This document shows positions 7,440 to 14,828 of a stretch of 25,142 bases of DNA, piece after piece (the first letter of the stretch is position 1; every line of letters begins with the position of its first letter). The notes beneath the pieces were generated by a model, which did not search any database, was not told where the DNA came from, and was given only the letters and a program-made list of their open reading frames with translations. Where the stretch lies: IMG/VR virus record IMGVR_UViG_3300032307_000492, positions 1-25,142 of that record. One strand, 5' to 3'. This DNA comes from a virus. A program made the position numbers and the translations under genes.

Positions 7440-7815
7440 ACTGTTCAATATGAATTTGAGTTATCTGTTGGTCAAGCCGTCGATACTTGTAAAGCAACAA
7501 TTTCAAACTATCTTAAGCAAAAGTATAGATGATTTGAATATTTTTATTTACGATAGCGATGAAACAGACATTGCATGGATGCTGGGAATAGCACAGCAAG
7601 TAGACGTAGTAATTATAGATGTTGACCATTGTGATTCGATAACACGTCAGTTTATCAGTTTTATGCTGGCCGCACCTAATACGCACTATATAACTACGGA
7701 CGAGATAACTCCATACAACTTGATTAGTAAAAATAGAATTTACAATCTAGATTGGATAGTAGAACAATTAACAGAACCAGACGACGAAGAGGATACAGAT
7801 GATTCACAAGAGTAA
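7399..7815 (+). CDS. Conserved small phage protein (receiver-like fold possible)
   Basis: A 138-residue acidic protein. I place the start at the ATG at 7399 ([17 protein letters not shown]) because AAGGA lies 3 bases upstream; a TTG at 7384 has no such support. Alternating hydrophobic strands ([47 protein letters not shown]) suggest an alpha/beta fold like a response-regulator receiver. The position of VVIIDVDHC resembles the phospho-acceptor strand, but this is inference. Homologues of unknown function are familiar from T4-like cyanophages. It overlaps both the preceding and the following gene. Confidence 0.72.
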   Translation: MNLGKITVITPPDRLFNMNLSYLLVKPSILVKQQFQTILSKSIDDLNIFIYDSDETDIAWMLGIAQQVDVVIIDVDHCDSITRQFISFMLAAPNTHYITTDEITPYNLISKNRIYNLDWIVEQLTEPDDEEDTDDSQE

Positions 7816-8029
7816 AGGAACCGGTGTTACCGTTAGAGATAACGAAAACATCAATCAAGCATTACGTCGATTCAAACGCAAAGTTGAAGACGCAGGCATC
7901 TTAGACGACCTACGTGCCAAAGAGTTTTACGAAAAGCCAACCACAGAACGTAAACGTAAGAAAGGTGCTGCCAAAGCACGTTGGAGGAAAAAACTCCAAA
8001 ACGACACATTACCTAAAAAAATGTATTGA
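7799..8029 (+). CDS. rpsU: Ribosomal protein bS21 homologue
   Basis: A 76-residue basic protein matching bS21 of the small ribosomal subunit: [55 protein letters not shown] has the family's RxxE/N..ALRRFKR...GIL..(L/V)R...(Y/F)EKP...RKRK pattern in order. bS21 sits near the anti-Shine-Dalgarno end of 16S rRNA and takes part in start-site selection. Viral bS21 genes are known, so the working idea is that it is incorporated into host ribosomes to favour phage mRNAs. The start has a GAGGA site 5 bases upstream, and the gene overlaps the previous one by 17 bases. The N-terminus is about 5 residues longer than a typical bS21. Confidence 0.9.
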   Translation: MIHKSKGTGVTVRDNENINQALRRFKRKVEDAGILDDLRAKEFYEKPTTERKRKKGAAKARWRKKLQNDTLPKKMY

Positions 8030-8054
8030 CACAGTAGTTACTCTGTGTTATAAT
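8026..8054 (+). promoter_or_regulatory. Consensus sigma70 promoter with inverted repeat in the spacer
   Basis: TTGACA (8026-8031), a 17-base spacer and TATAAT (8049-8054), beginning on the stop codon of the S21 gene. ACACAG (8029-8034) and CTGTGT (8043-8048) form a 6-bp inverted repeat with an 8-base centre that fills the spacer. It drives the exonuclease gene at 8083. Confidence 0.85.
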
Positions 8055-8082
8055 TTAAGTTCATAATAAAGAAAGAACTTAA

Positions 8083-8667
8083 ATGGCTAACACAGACGTA
8101 ATGATCGACTTAGAGACTTTGGCAACATCAACAGATGCGGTCGTTCTTACAATAGGCGCAGTAAAATTTGATCCGTTTGGATCCGATATCAAAGAACCCG
8201 CAATGGATTCTTTTTATGTCAAAATCGATATTGACAGTTGCGACGAGCTAGGACTTGTTGCAAATGACGACACCATTGCATGGTGGGCACAACAAACCAA
8301 GGAAGCACAAGCAGAAGCATTTGAAGGCACAGACCGAATTCACATTCGTGAAGCATTTGACCAGCTATATAAATTCTGCTGGGGTGCCAAACGTGTATGG
8401 AGTAACGGTGCGGCTTTTGACATACCAATTTGCGAACATGTATATCGTAAACTAAACAAAGCAATTCCTTGGAGTTTTTGGGCAGTACGAGATGTACGCA
8501 CAGCATTCGACTTAGGTATTAATCCTAACCGTCCTCCGGTGCTAGCTCATCACGCACTACAAGATGCTTGGAATCAAGCAGTAGGTATCCAAAATGTGTA
8601 CGGTACATTGCGAACCAGTACAACTAGCCAAGGCAATTATTTGTCACCTTTTTCAAAGACTAATTAA
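8083..8667 (+). CDS. DEDDh 3'-5' exonuclease (DexA / Rv2179c-like)
   Basis: A 194-residue nuclease of the DnaQ fold. The four acidic metal ligands and the catalytic histidine are visible: D9 and E11 (MIDLETL, Exo I), D113 (WSNGAAFDIPI, Exo II), and H156 with D161 (HHALQDAWNQA, Exo III, H-x4-D). This arrangement fits the family of T4 DexA and the Rv2179c-type 3'-5' exoribonucleases. Possible roles are degradation of host nucleic acid, nucleotide recycling or RNA turnover. It has its own sigma70 promoter and is followed after 1 base by the MazG-like gene. Confidence 0.9.
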   Translation: MANTDVMIDLETLATSTDAVVLTIGAVKFDPFGSDIKEPAMDSFYVKIDIDSCDELGLVANDDTIAWWAQQTKEAQAEAFEGTDRIHIREAFDQLYKFCWGAKRVWSNGAAFDIPICEHVYRKLNKAIPWSFWAVRDVRTAFDLGINPNRPPVLAHHALQDAWNQAVGIQNVYGTLRTSTTSQGNYLSPFSKTN

Positions 8668-8668
8668 T

Positions 8669-8959
8669 ATGGACTCACAAACTAAAGAAGTAATGGACAT
8701 TCTGCAAGAAGAATGTGCCGAAGTAATACAAGCAGTTAGTAAGATTAGCCGGTTTGGGTTGGACAACCTAAAACCAGGTAAACCTAAAACTAATCGAGAA
8801 CATTTGGAAGAAGAGCTAGGCGATTTACAAGCTATGGTAGAAATACTACAAGAGCTTGATATTGTTAGTTTTACTAACATTGAACTTGCCGCTGAAGCAA
8901 AGCGCGAAAAACTAAAAAAATGGTCTAATATTTTCAAGAATGATAATATTCAGGCATAA
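8669..8959 (+). CDS. MazG-like nucleotide pyrophosphohydrolase
   Basis: A 96-residue all-alpha NTP pyrophosphohydrolase. I take the start as the ATG at 8669, 1 base after the exonuclease stop; a longer reading from 8594 would run through the exonuclease gene in another frame. The metal-binding motifs are EECAEV (residues 12-17) and EELGD (residues about 48-52), giving the ExxE...ExxD pattern. Such small phage MazG-like enzymes hydrolyse non-canonical or host nucleotides, and some have been proposed to lower (p)ppGpp, though that activity is disputed. Paired with the exonuclease, it fits nucleotide recycling. Confidence 0.85.
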   Translation: MDSQTKEVMDILQEECAEVIQAVSKISRFGLDNLKPGKPKTNREHLEEELGDLQAMVEILQELDIVSFTNIELAAEAKREKLKKWSNIFKNDNIQA

Positions 8960-8962
8960 ATA
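8955..8962 (+). promoter_or_regulatory. T4-type late promoter (CATAAATA) before dnaK
   Basis: CATAAATA overlaps the MazG-like stop codon, 58 bases before the DnaK start. The leader between them carries a near-palindrome, GTAAGGGCTTTAC (8978-8990), and then a TTCTTGCTTAAT segment and AAAGGAG, shared with the hsp20 leader. Confidence 0.6.
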
Positions 8963-9020
8963 AATTTGTACAGCGCCGTAAGGGCTTTACATATTCTTGC
9001 TTAATTAAAGGAGAAAAGAT

Positions 9021-10922
9021 ATGAGCAAAATCATCGGTATCGACTTAGGTACAACAAATAGCTGTGTGGCAATCCTAGAAAACGGTATTGCTAAAGTAAT
9101 TGAAAACAGCGAAGGTGCTAGAACAACACCGTCAATCGTAGCTTACACCAAAGACGAAATTTTAGTCGGTGCAACAGCAAAACGACAAGCAGTTACAAAT
9201 CCAAAAAATACAATCTACGCTAGCAAGCGACTAATCGGACGTAAGTTTGATGAGCAAGCCGTGCAAAAAGACATTGGTCTGATGCCTTACTCAATCATCA
9301 AAGCCGACAATGGCGATGCATGGGTAGAAGCAAATGGCGAGAAATTAGCACCACCGCAAATCTCAGCAGAGGTATTGCGTAAAATGAAAAAGACAGCGGA
9401 GGATTATCTTGGTACAACAGTTACACAAGCGGTTATCACAGTCCCTGCGTACTTTAACGACAGCCAAAGACAAGCTACTAAAGATGCTGGAAAGATCGCA
9501 GGCTTGGAAGTACTCCGTATTATTAACGAGCCTACTGCGGCAGCTCTTAGTTATGGTGTTGATAAGTCTGATAAAAAAGATAGGAAAATTGCTGTTTACG
9601 ATCTTGGTGGTGGTACATTCGACGTATCAATCATTGAAATCGCAAACATTGACGGCGATAAGCAAATTGAAGTTCTAAGCACCAACGGTGATACATTCCT
9701 TGGTGGTGAGGACTTTGACCAAGCTATCATGGATTTCCTAGTTGACGAGTTTAAGAAAGATTCAGGCATCGATTTAAAGAAAGATATGTTGGCATTGCAA
9801 CGTTTGAAAGACTCAGCAGAAAAAGCCAAGATCGAACTGTCTAGCAGTGCAAGTACAGATGTAAACTTGCCTTATATCACAGCAGATGCATCTGGCCCTA
9901 AACACTTAAATGTCAAACTGACCCGTGCCAAATTTGAAGCAATGGTAGAGTCATTGATCCAACGTTCTATAGAGCCTTGCAAGATTGCAATGAAGGACGC
10001 TAATGTAACACCGAGCGACATCGACGAGGTTATCCTTGTGGGTGGTCAGACTCGTATGCCTAAAGTACAAGAAGCAGTTGAGAAACTGTTTGGTAAGGCA
10101 CCACGTAAAGACGTTAATCCAGACGAAGCTGTTGCCGCAGGTGCCGCTATTCAAGGCGCAGTGTTAGCAGGCGACAAGACAGACGTGCTATTGCTAGACG
10201 TTACTCCGTTGAGCTTGGGTATCGAAACAATGGGCGGTGTGTTTACCAAGTTGATTCAAAAGAATACAACTATCCCAACCAAGCACTCACAGACATTCTC
10301 AACAGCAGAAGACAACCAGCCAGCAGTTACTATTAAAGTAGCACAAGGCGAACGTGAGTTGTACAAATACAATAAAGCACTTGGCGAGTTTAACTTAGAA
10401 GGTATTGCTCCAGCAATGCGTGGCCAGCCACAGATCGAAGTTACGCTTGACATCGATGCTAACGGTATTCTTAACGTCAGTGCCAAGGACAAGAATACTG
10501 GTAAAGAAAATAAGATCACTATCAAGTCAGACTCTGGATTAACTGATGCAGAAATTCAACGTATGGTGCGTGAAGCTGAAGAAAATGCTGAATCTGATAA
10601 GAAGTTACGTGAGCTTATCGAGGCACGTAACAGTGCCGAAGGTACTACTCATTCTTTAAAGAAAGACTTTGAAGAATTCAAAGATCAATTGACAGAAGAA
10701 GAGAAGACCAAGATTGAAGAAGCGTTTGCTACTGTTGACACTACTGTGGCAGGAGAAGATGCTGACGCAATTAAAAAATCTTTAGAGTCATTATTTGAAT
10801 CAGCATCTCCTGTGTTCCAAAAGAAACAAGCCGCAGAGCAAGCCAAGCAACAATCTGCTCAAAGCGGTGAACAAACAGTAGATGCCAGCTTCACAGAAGT
10901 TGACGCTGAAGATAAAAAGTAA
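9021..10922 (+). CDS. dnaK: Molecular chaperone DnaK (Hsp70), full length
   Basis: A 633-residue Hsp70, close to the 638 of E. coli DnaK. It has the [13 protein letters not shown] phosphate-1 motif (residues 5-16), K69 in [11 protein letters not shown] (equivalent to catalytic K70), [12 protein letters not shown] (phosphate 2), [11 protein letters not shown] (adenosine motif), the interdomain linker [13 protein letters not shown], a beta-sandwich substrate domain, a helical lid and a disordered Gln/Ala tail ending [10 protein letters not shown]. All parts look intact, so it should be active with host DnaJ and GrpE, which are not encoded in this window. The sequence is strongly proteobacterial and looks most like betaproteobacteria. 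A complete dnaK is rare in phage genomes. It has a late-type promoter and precedes hsp20 and clpS. Confidence 0.97.
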   Translation: MSKIIGIDLGTTNSCVAILENGIAKVIENSEGARTTPSIVAYTKDEILVGATAKRQAVTNPKNTIYASKRLIGRKFDEQAVQKDIGLMPYSIIKADNGDAWVEANGEKLAPPQISAEVLRKMKKTAEDYLGTTVTQAVITVPAYFNDSQRQATKDAGKIAGLEVLRIINEPTAAALSYGVDKSDKKDRKIAVYDLGGGTFDVSIIEIANIDGDKQIEVLSTNGDTFLGGEDFDQAIMDFLVDEFKKDSGIDLKKDMLALQRLKDSAEKAKIELSSSASTDVNLPYITADASGPKHLNVKLTRAKFEAMVESLIQRSIEPCKIAMKDANVTPSDIDEVILVGGQTRMPKVQEAVEKLFGKAPRKDVNPDEAVAAGAAIQGAVLAGDKTDVLLLDVTPLSLGIETMGGVFTKLIQKNTTIPTKHSQTFSTAEDNQPAVTIKVAQGERELYKYNKALGEFNLEGIAPAMRGQPQIEVTLDIDANGILNVSAKDKNTGKENKITIKSDSGLTDAEIQRMVREAEENAESDKKLRELIEARNSAEGTTHSLKKDFEEFKDQLTEEEKTKIEEAFATVDTTVAGEDADAIKKSLESLFESASPVFQKKQAAEQAKQQSAQSGEQTVDASFTEVDAEDKK

Positions 10923-10928
10923 TATAAT
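10900..10928 (+). promoter_or_regulatory. Sigma70-type promoter for hsp20, inside the end of dnaK
   Basis: TTGACG (10900-10905), a 17-base spacer and TATAAT (10923-10928). The -35 box lies in the last codons of dnaK and the -10 box just after its stop codon. It could let hsp20 and clpS be made independently of dnaK. Confidence 0.75.
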
Positions 10929-10950
10929 GTAAACAAGTAGGGTGCCTATA

Positions 10951-10962
10951 GTAGGGCCCTAC
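10951..10962 (+). promoter_or_regulatory. 12-bp palindrome in the hsp20 leader
   Basis: GTAGGGCCCTAC is a perfect palindrome between the hsp20 -10 box and its start codon. A second GTAGGG copy lies at 10937-10942. The dnaK leader has the related GTAAGGGCTTTAC at the same distance from a shared TTCTTGCT segment. Confidence 0.5.
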
Positions 10963-10990
10963 ACAGTTCTTGCTAATAAGGAGATCTAAA

Positions 10991-11419
10991 ATGCAGACAC
11001 AATTAAGAACAATCGACACAGCCGCTCTAGCACAATTGAGCAAAGCACTAGTAGGTTTTGATCGCTATTTCAGCGCACCTCATCACCAAAATGGTAACTA
11101 TCCTCCTCACAATATTGTAAAATACAGTGACGATACTTACGCAATTGAAGTTGCAGTAGCAGGCTTTACCAGAGAAGAAGTTACAGTAGAAGTTGATCAA
11201 GACCAACTAACTATCCGTGGAGTTAAGAATCGTCCAACTGAAGATATTGGAATCGAGTATTTACATCGTGGATTGGCAGCTAGGGATTTTGAACAGACAT
11301 TTACCCTAGCTGAGTACATGGAAGTCGTTGGGGCTAAAGTAGCAGACGGAATGTTGCAAATTGACATTAAACGTTTGGTTCCAGAAGCACTCAAACCTCG
11401 AGTAATCGAAGTTAAGTAA
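10991..11419 (+). CDS. hsp20: Small heat-shock protein Hsp20 (IbpA-like)
   Basis: A 142-residue alpha-crystallin-domain protein, an ATP-independent holdase that keeps unfolded proteins soluble for refolding by DnaK. The start ATG at 10991 is chosen because AAGGAG lies 7 bases upstream. The N-terminus (LSKALVGFDRYFS) and the core (YAIEVAVAGFTREEVTVEVDQDQLTIRGVK...LHRGLAARDFEQTFTLAEYMEVVGAKVADGMLQIDI) match IbpA/Hsp20 proteins, and the C-terminus ends PRVIEV, the I-x-V-like tail used for oligomer contacts. Hsp20 is a typical core gene of T4-like cyanophages and pelagimyophages. Here it stands between dnaK and clpS. Confidence 0.95.
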   Translation: MQTQLRTIDTAALAQLSKALVGFDRYFSAPHHQNGNYPPHNIVKYSDDTYAIEVAVAGFTREEVTVEVDQDQLTIRGVKNRPTEDIGIEYLHRGLAARDFEQTFTLAEYMEVVGAKVADGMLQIDIKRLVPEALKPRVIEVK

Positions 11420-11436
11420 AATGTAAATACAACCAT

Positions 11437-11460
11437 GGGGAAGGAAACTTCCCCAATTTT
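11437..11460 (+). terminator. Hairpin resembling a rho-independent terminator between hsp20 and clpS
   Basis: GGGGAAG (11437-11443), GAAA tetraloop, CTTCCCC (11448-11454), then AATTTT. The 7-bp stem with a GNRA loop is strong, but the T-tract is short, so partial termination or mRNA end protection are both possible. The clpS start follows 14 bases later. Confidence 0.6.
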
Positions 11461-11473
11461 AAAAGAGAACAAC

Positions 11474-11776
11474 ATGCCTAGTACTGATATTCAATTAGAT
11501 GAAAAAATCAAAGTAACTGTTTCAGAGCCTAAACTCTGGAAAGTTATATTACTTAATGATGATTCAACTCCTATGGAATTTGTAATTTCATTATTGATGT
11601 CAATTTTTAAACACAGCACAGAATCGTCTAAAGAAATCATGTTGCAAGTACATGAAACTGGTAGCGGCGTTGCAGGAATATACAGCTTTGAAATTGCAGA
11701 AGCTAAAGCTGTGGAAGCAACTAGCCAAGCCAGAGGCGAAGGGCATCCATTACAAATTAAACTGGAAGAAGAATGA
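11474..11776 (+). CDS. clpS: ClpS adaptor of the N-degron pathway
   Basis: A 100-residue ClpS. The start is the ATG at 11474; an upstream ATG at 11435 would read through the hairpin. The family core is clear: LWKVILLNDDSTPMEFVISLLMSIF with the NDD triad (residues about 28-30) that contacts the N-terminal amino group, then IMLQVHETGSGVAGIYSFEIAEAKA, in which the His of VHETG and the GVAGIY turn line the substrate pocket, and RGEGHPLQIKLEEE at the end. ClpS hands proteins with destabilising N-terminal residues to ClpAP. A phage copy may redirect host proteolysis. Its stop overlaps the heme oxygenase start (ATGA). Confidence 0.92.
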   Translation: MPSTDIQLDEKIKVTVSEPKLWKVILLNDDSTPMEFVISLLMSIFKHSTESSKEIMLQVHETGSGVAGIYSFEIAEAKAVEATSQARGEGHPLQIKLEEE

Positions 11777-12324
11777 GTCTAAAAGAGTTAACCAAGGAAG
11801 CGCATAGTAATGCAGAAAGACAAGAGTTTGTAAAGATTTTATTTTCAGGCAGTATAGATCCTAAACTCTATGCAACCTATTTAAAAAATCAGCACCCTAT
11901 GTATGAAGTGTTAGAAGTTTGTGCAATGCCTCATTTGCTATTGCACGGATTACCTGATATTCGTAGGGCACCAGCTATCTTGGAAGACTTTATTGAATTG
12001 TGGGGTCAGGACAATAAGGAACAACCAAAAATTTGTCCTTCGACTATGAAGTATGTAGAGTATGTTCTCAGCATCAAAGACGATCCTAAGAAACTAATGG
12101 CACATTTGTATGTTCGTCACATGGGCGACTTAGCAGGTGGACAAATGATTGCTAAACGTGTTCCAGGTTCTGGCAAGTACTATCAGTTTGCAGACCCGGA
12201 AGCACTTAAAATAGCAATACGAGAAAGATTAGATGACAGCATGTCCGATGAAGCCAAGGTGTGCTTTGAATATGCAACCACATTCTTTCAAGACATGATG
12301 ACAATCGCCAATGAGTCAAAATAA
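11773..12324 (+). CDS. Heme oxygenase
   Basis: A 183-residue heme oxygenase, which opens heme to biliverdin IXalpha, CO and Fe2+ using ferredoxin-type electrons. The proximal heme ligand is H11 in KEAHSNAER. The distal helix, with the flexible glycine segment above the heme, is HMGDLAGGQMIAKRVPG (GDLAGGQ at residues 118-124). Length and motif spacing are normal. It overlaps clpS at the start and the bilin reductase at the end by 14 bases, so heme opening and bilin reduction are translationally coupled. In cyanophages the same pair makes phycobilins; here the host is probably not a cyanobacterium. Release of heme iron is an additional possible benefit. Confidence 0.93.
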   Translation: MSLKELTKEAHSNAERQEFVKILFSGSIDPKLYATYLKNQHPMYEVLEVCAMPHLLLHGLPDIRRAPAILEDFIELWGQDNKEQPKICPSTMKYVEYVLSIKDDPKKLMAHLYVRHMGDLAGGQMIAKRVPGSGKYYQFADPEALKIAIRERLDDSMSDEAKVCFEYATTFFQDMMTIANESK

Positions 12325-12997
12325 AGTTTGGGACACACTGATAGATATACAACATCTATTAGAAAATAAATTTAACGAAACAGGCTTTGAAATTAACGAG
12401 CCTGGAATGGATCGATTCAATCAACCCGGATGGGTCAATCGAGTATGGACCAGTGAAACGTATCGCAGAGCACACATAGATGTAGTAGATGCTAGAGATA
12501 CAAAAGGTCTATGGATGATGCACTGTTGCATTTTCCCACATATACATAATCCAGCACCTATATACGGATTTGATGTAATTGCCGGCAAGAATAAAATTAC
12601 TGGTTGTTTCCATGATTACTCTAAAGCCGGAGATCCTAACCATCCTATGATGGAATGGTTTGCCGGTGAAGTGGCCAAACTAGAATGGCGTAAAGAACGT
12701 ACTTTACCCGAATGGGCTACTAACATTTTTAGCGGCAGTATGGTGGCTGCTGGTAATGTACAAGACGAATCTGAGTTAGAACAGATTACTCAACTGGCAT
12801 ACACTACTATAGAACATTATCTGGCCACTGTGGGCGAAACTAACAATACTGCAATAGACACCACAGAAGCACAGAATTACTATGCACAGAATCAAAAGTG
12901 CAACCCGCATACACCTCGAGTAATGGTCAGTTTAGGACTTTCTGAGGACGATGTTCGGCATTTCATACATGAATGCCTCTTCCCTGAAATTCGATAA
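12311..12997 (+). CDS. pcyX: Ferredoxin-dependent bilin reductase (PcyA/PcyX-like)
   Basis: A 228-residue enzyme of the ferredoxin-dependent bilin reductase family, which reduces biliverdin. The core YRRAHIDVVDARDTKGLWMMHCCIFPHIHNPAPIYGFDVIAGKNKITGCFHDYS aligns with the PcyA/PebS signature. H71 (MMHC) corresponds to PcyA H88 and D88 (YGFDV) to PcyA D105. D57 (AHID) stands where PcyA has the catalytic Glu76 (LHLE). The C-terminal FIHECLFPEI also fits the family. From memory, phages outside the cyanophages carry a PcyA-related enzyme, PcyX, that makes phycoerythrobilin, and this gene is a good candidate. The product is not provable from sequence. No ferredoxin or phycobiliprotein gene is in the window. 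Confidence 0.87.
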   Translation: MSQNKVWDTLIDIQHLLENKFNETGFEINEPGMDRFNQPGWVNRVWTSETYRRAHIDVVDARDTKGLWMMHCCIFPHIHNPAPIYGFDVIAGKNKITGCFHDYSKAGDPNHPMMEWFAGEVAKLEWRKERTLPEWATNIFSGSMVAAGNVQDESELEQITQLAYTTIEHYLATVGETNNTAIDTTEAQNYYAQNQKCNPHTPRVMVSLGLSEDDVRHFIHECLFPEIR

Positions 12998-13000
12998 ATA
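12993..13000 (+). promoter_or_regulatory. T4-type late promoter (GATAAATA), leaderless arrangement
   Basis: GATAAATA ends 7 bases before the ATG at 13008. With the usual T4 late start about 6 bases downstream of the motif, the mRNA would begin at or next to the start codon. No ribosome-binding site is present. Confidence 0.75.
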
Positions 13001-13007
13001 TTTTACT

Positions 13008-14765
13008 ATGAGATTTCAAGAATTTAAATATATTTTAAGCGAAGCCAGCGGTGGCATGTGGGATCGTATGAACGAGCGCCGTTCAGGAAAACCTATTATT
13101 TTTACTAAAAATGGCGAATCGCTAGACTTGGTAGATGTTCAAGTATTCCCAAGAGACCCTAAGATTAATTCCTATAAAGAATTTGAAGTACCCGCAGTTG
13201 CTCCTAAACAACCAGCTACTGCTACAGCAGTTGCACCAGCTCCAACTCCAGAACCTGCTGCCGAACCCCAGCCTCAACAGCCCACATGGAAAGGACGAAA
13301 ACCAGCTCCTGTAGACCAAGATATTGAAGAACCTGGGGAACTGGAACAAAAGACGTTGGCAGAACGTAAACAGCCAGTACCAGTAGAAACAACTGAACCT
13401 GTACATATCAAAATTATGTTGGCAGATATCCTAGCATGGATACAAAGCCAAGGCGCACAGATTGAATACGCCGAGCGACCAAAGAATACAGCCGCAGCCG
13501 CTATGGTGGTTATATTAGGCGGACAAGATGCTGATGGCAACGAAAAGAAACTGGCATTTGTTAATTGGTATCCTACAAAGATTGCAAATAAAATTCCTCC
13601 ACTATTTTGGAAGACTATTCGATTTGAAGAAGCCACTGGCTGGGTTCAAGGTAATGCTGGAAAAAGTGCAACGGCCAAAGCCGCTGTACTTAGAATGGAT
13701 CCTTCCGACCTACTGGAAGCAGAACAATCGTACGACATTTCACAAGTGCCAACATTAATTACCAACGGTAAGATGGCTGCTCGTATTGATATGCCACCGG
13801 AACTTAAATCTGGGATTCCAGATTTACTTAGTGATTTAGCCAACGGTCCTAATCCTACACCTGTACCAGGATTAGAAAAGTACGAACGTGAAATTGAAGT
13901 AGTATTGGGAGAAACTGCGGCTCCGATCGCTTTAATGACTGGTAATAGAGTTTCTGGCGCTTACAATGATGTTACAGAACAACTATTACAACAAATGGAG
14001 CCACCGTTAACTTGGCAAGATTTTACCCAAGTGATTTACGGTAAAAAAGGTGGTAAAGTTGAAGACTGTTCAATGTATGCCGGCGAAGTAAAACTAATGG
14101 TAAGTAGTAAAGATAGCAAAGGCGGCGCGGCCGCCAGTTTGACAGGGTTTATGGAAACAGTAGAAAAGAATCCTACGCAATTCGGCCCAGGTACTGAATT
14201 TTATGGTCAATACAAAGATATCTTTACCACACTGGAACTGATACACAAAAACACCGGTGTCCAAGGTATATTAGAAGCATCTAAAGATTTAAAGTTTATA
14301 GACGATACTGAGTTGAAATTTATTCGCTCTATCTACAACACAGGTAGAGGAACAATGGCAGATGTTGAAGTCTACCCAAATTTACCCACAGTACTAAAAG
14401 CCAAAGGTATTAAAGGCGCAATGGTCACTAATAGTAAAGGAAAACGTGTAGCATCAGGTGCAGGTGTTGACGTTACTAATCCTAAGTATCAATTAGGATA
14501 TCACTTGTTAGGTAATCTAGCAGTGATGATTCAAAAGCATTTTGCTAAAGATCAAGATAGAGTTACTGCACTGTTCAAATCTGTACTAAACAGAGCAGAT
14601 ATGGTACAAGTCTACACCAAAGTTGATACAAACAATCAAGGGCTTTGGTTTGAAGATTTTAAAGTTACATGGCCGCCAACATTTAACGGCAAAATTATTA
14701 TTTTAGCAGATCATTACACAGCTAATGCACCTGCTGGTAAGAAAATCAGCTTCAAGTTTGTTTAA
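13008..14765 (+). CDS. Putative capsid-targeted, injected protein with T4-type CTS
   Basis: A 585-residue soluble protein from the ATG at 13008, placed 7 bases after a late promoter; an earlier ATG at 12951 lies inside the bilin reductase gene. Its N-terminus MRFQEFKYILSEASGG resembles the capsid-targeting sequence of T4 internal proteins (MKTYQEFIAEA...). It has the prohead-protease consensus (I/L)-x-E before Ala/Ser/Gly, giving a predicted cut after E12 (L10-S11-E12). A Pro/Ala/Gln-rich linker follows (about 60-130), then a large alpha/beta region with no motif I recognise (ILADILAWIQSQG..., GGKVEDCSMYAGEVKLMVSSKDSKGGAAAS, LGYHLLGNLAVMIQKHF). Late timing and the CTS suggest packaging with DNA and injection, as with T4 Alt. 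Its activity is unknown. Confidence 0.72.
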   Translation: MRFQEFKYILSEASGGMWDRMNERRSGKPIIFTKNGESLDLVDVQVFPRDPKINSYKEFEVPAVAPKQPATATAVAPAPTPEPAAEPQPQQPTWKGRKPAPVDQDIEEPGELEQKTLAERKQPVPVETTEPVHIKIMLADILAWIQSQGAQIEYAERPKNTAAAAMVVILGGQDADGNEKKLAFVNWYPTKIANKIPPLFWKTIRFEEATGWVQGNAGKSATAKAAVLRMDPSDLLEAEQSYDISQVPTLITNGKMAARIDMPPELKSGIPDLLSDLANGPNPTPVPGLEKYEREIEVVLGETAAPIALMTGNRVSGAYNDVTEQLLQQMEPPLTWQDFTQVIYGKKGGKVEDCSMYAGEVKLMVSSKDSKGGAAASLTGFMETVEKNPTQFGPGTEFYGQYKDIFTTLELIHKNTGVQGILEASKDLKFIDDTELKFIRSIYNTGRGTMADVEVYPNLPTVLKAKGIKGAMVTNSKGKRVASGAGVDVTNPKYQLGYHLLGNLAVMIQKHFAKDQDRVTALFKSVLNRADMVQVYTKVDTNNQGLWFEDFKVTWPPTFNGKIIILADHYTANAPAGKKISFKFV

Positions 14766-14780
14766 ACACTAACTTAATTC

Positions 14781-14825
14781 TTCGCTCTCCCTTATTAAAT
14801 ACTAATAAGGACACCCGGGAGCGAA
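14781..14825 (+). promoter_or_regulatory. Late promoter inside a double stem-loop that covers the csgF ribosome-binding site
   Basis: Outer arms TTCGCTC (14781-14787) and GAGCGAA (14819-14825) enclose inner arms CCTTATTA (14790-14797) and TAATAAGG (14803-14810). The late motif ATTAAATA (14794-14801) lies in the inner arm and loop. The GGGAG ribosome-binding site of csgF (14817-14821) overlaps the outer right arm. Read-through RNA could hide the site, while RNA begun at the late promoter lacks the left arms and would leave it open. Confidence 0.65.
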
Positions 14826-14828
14826 CCA

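Noticed and set aside
12951-13007. Earlier ATG for the 585-residue capsid-targeted protein
   Set aside because: It lies within the bilin reductase gene, upstream of the late promoter, and would hide the capsid-targeting N-terminus.
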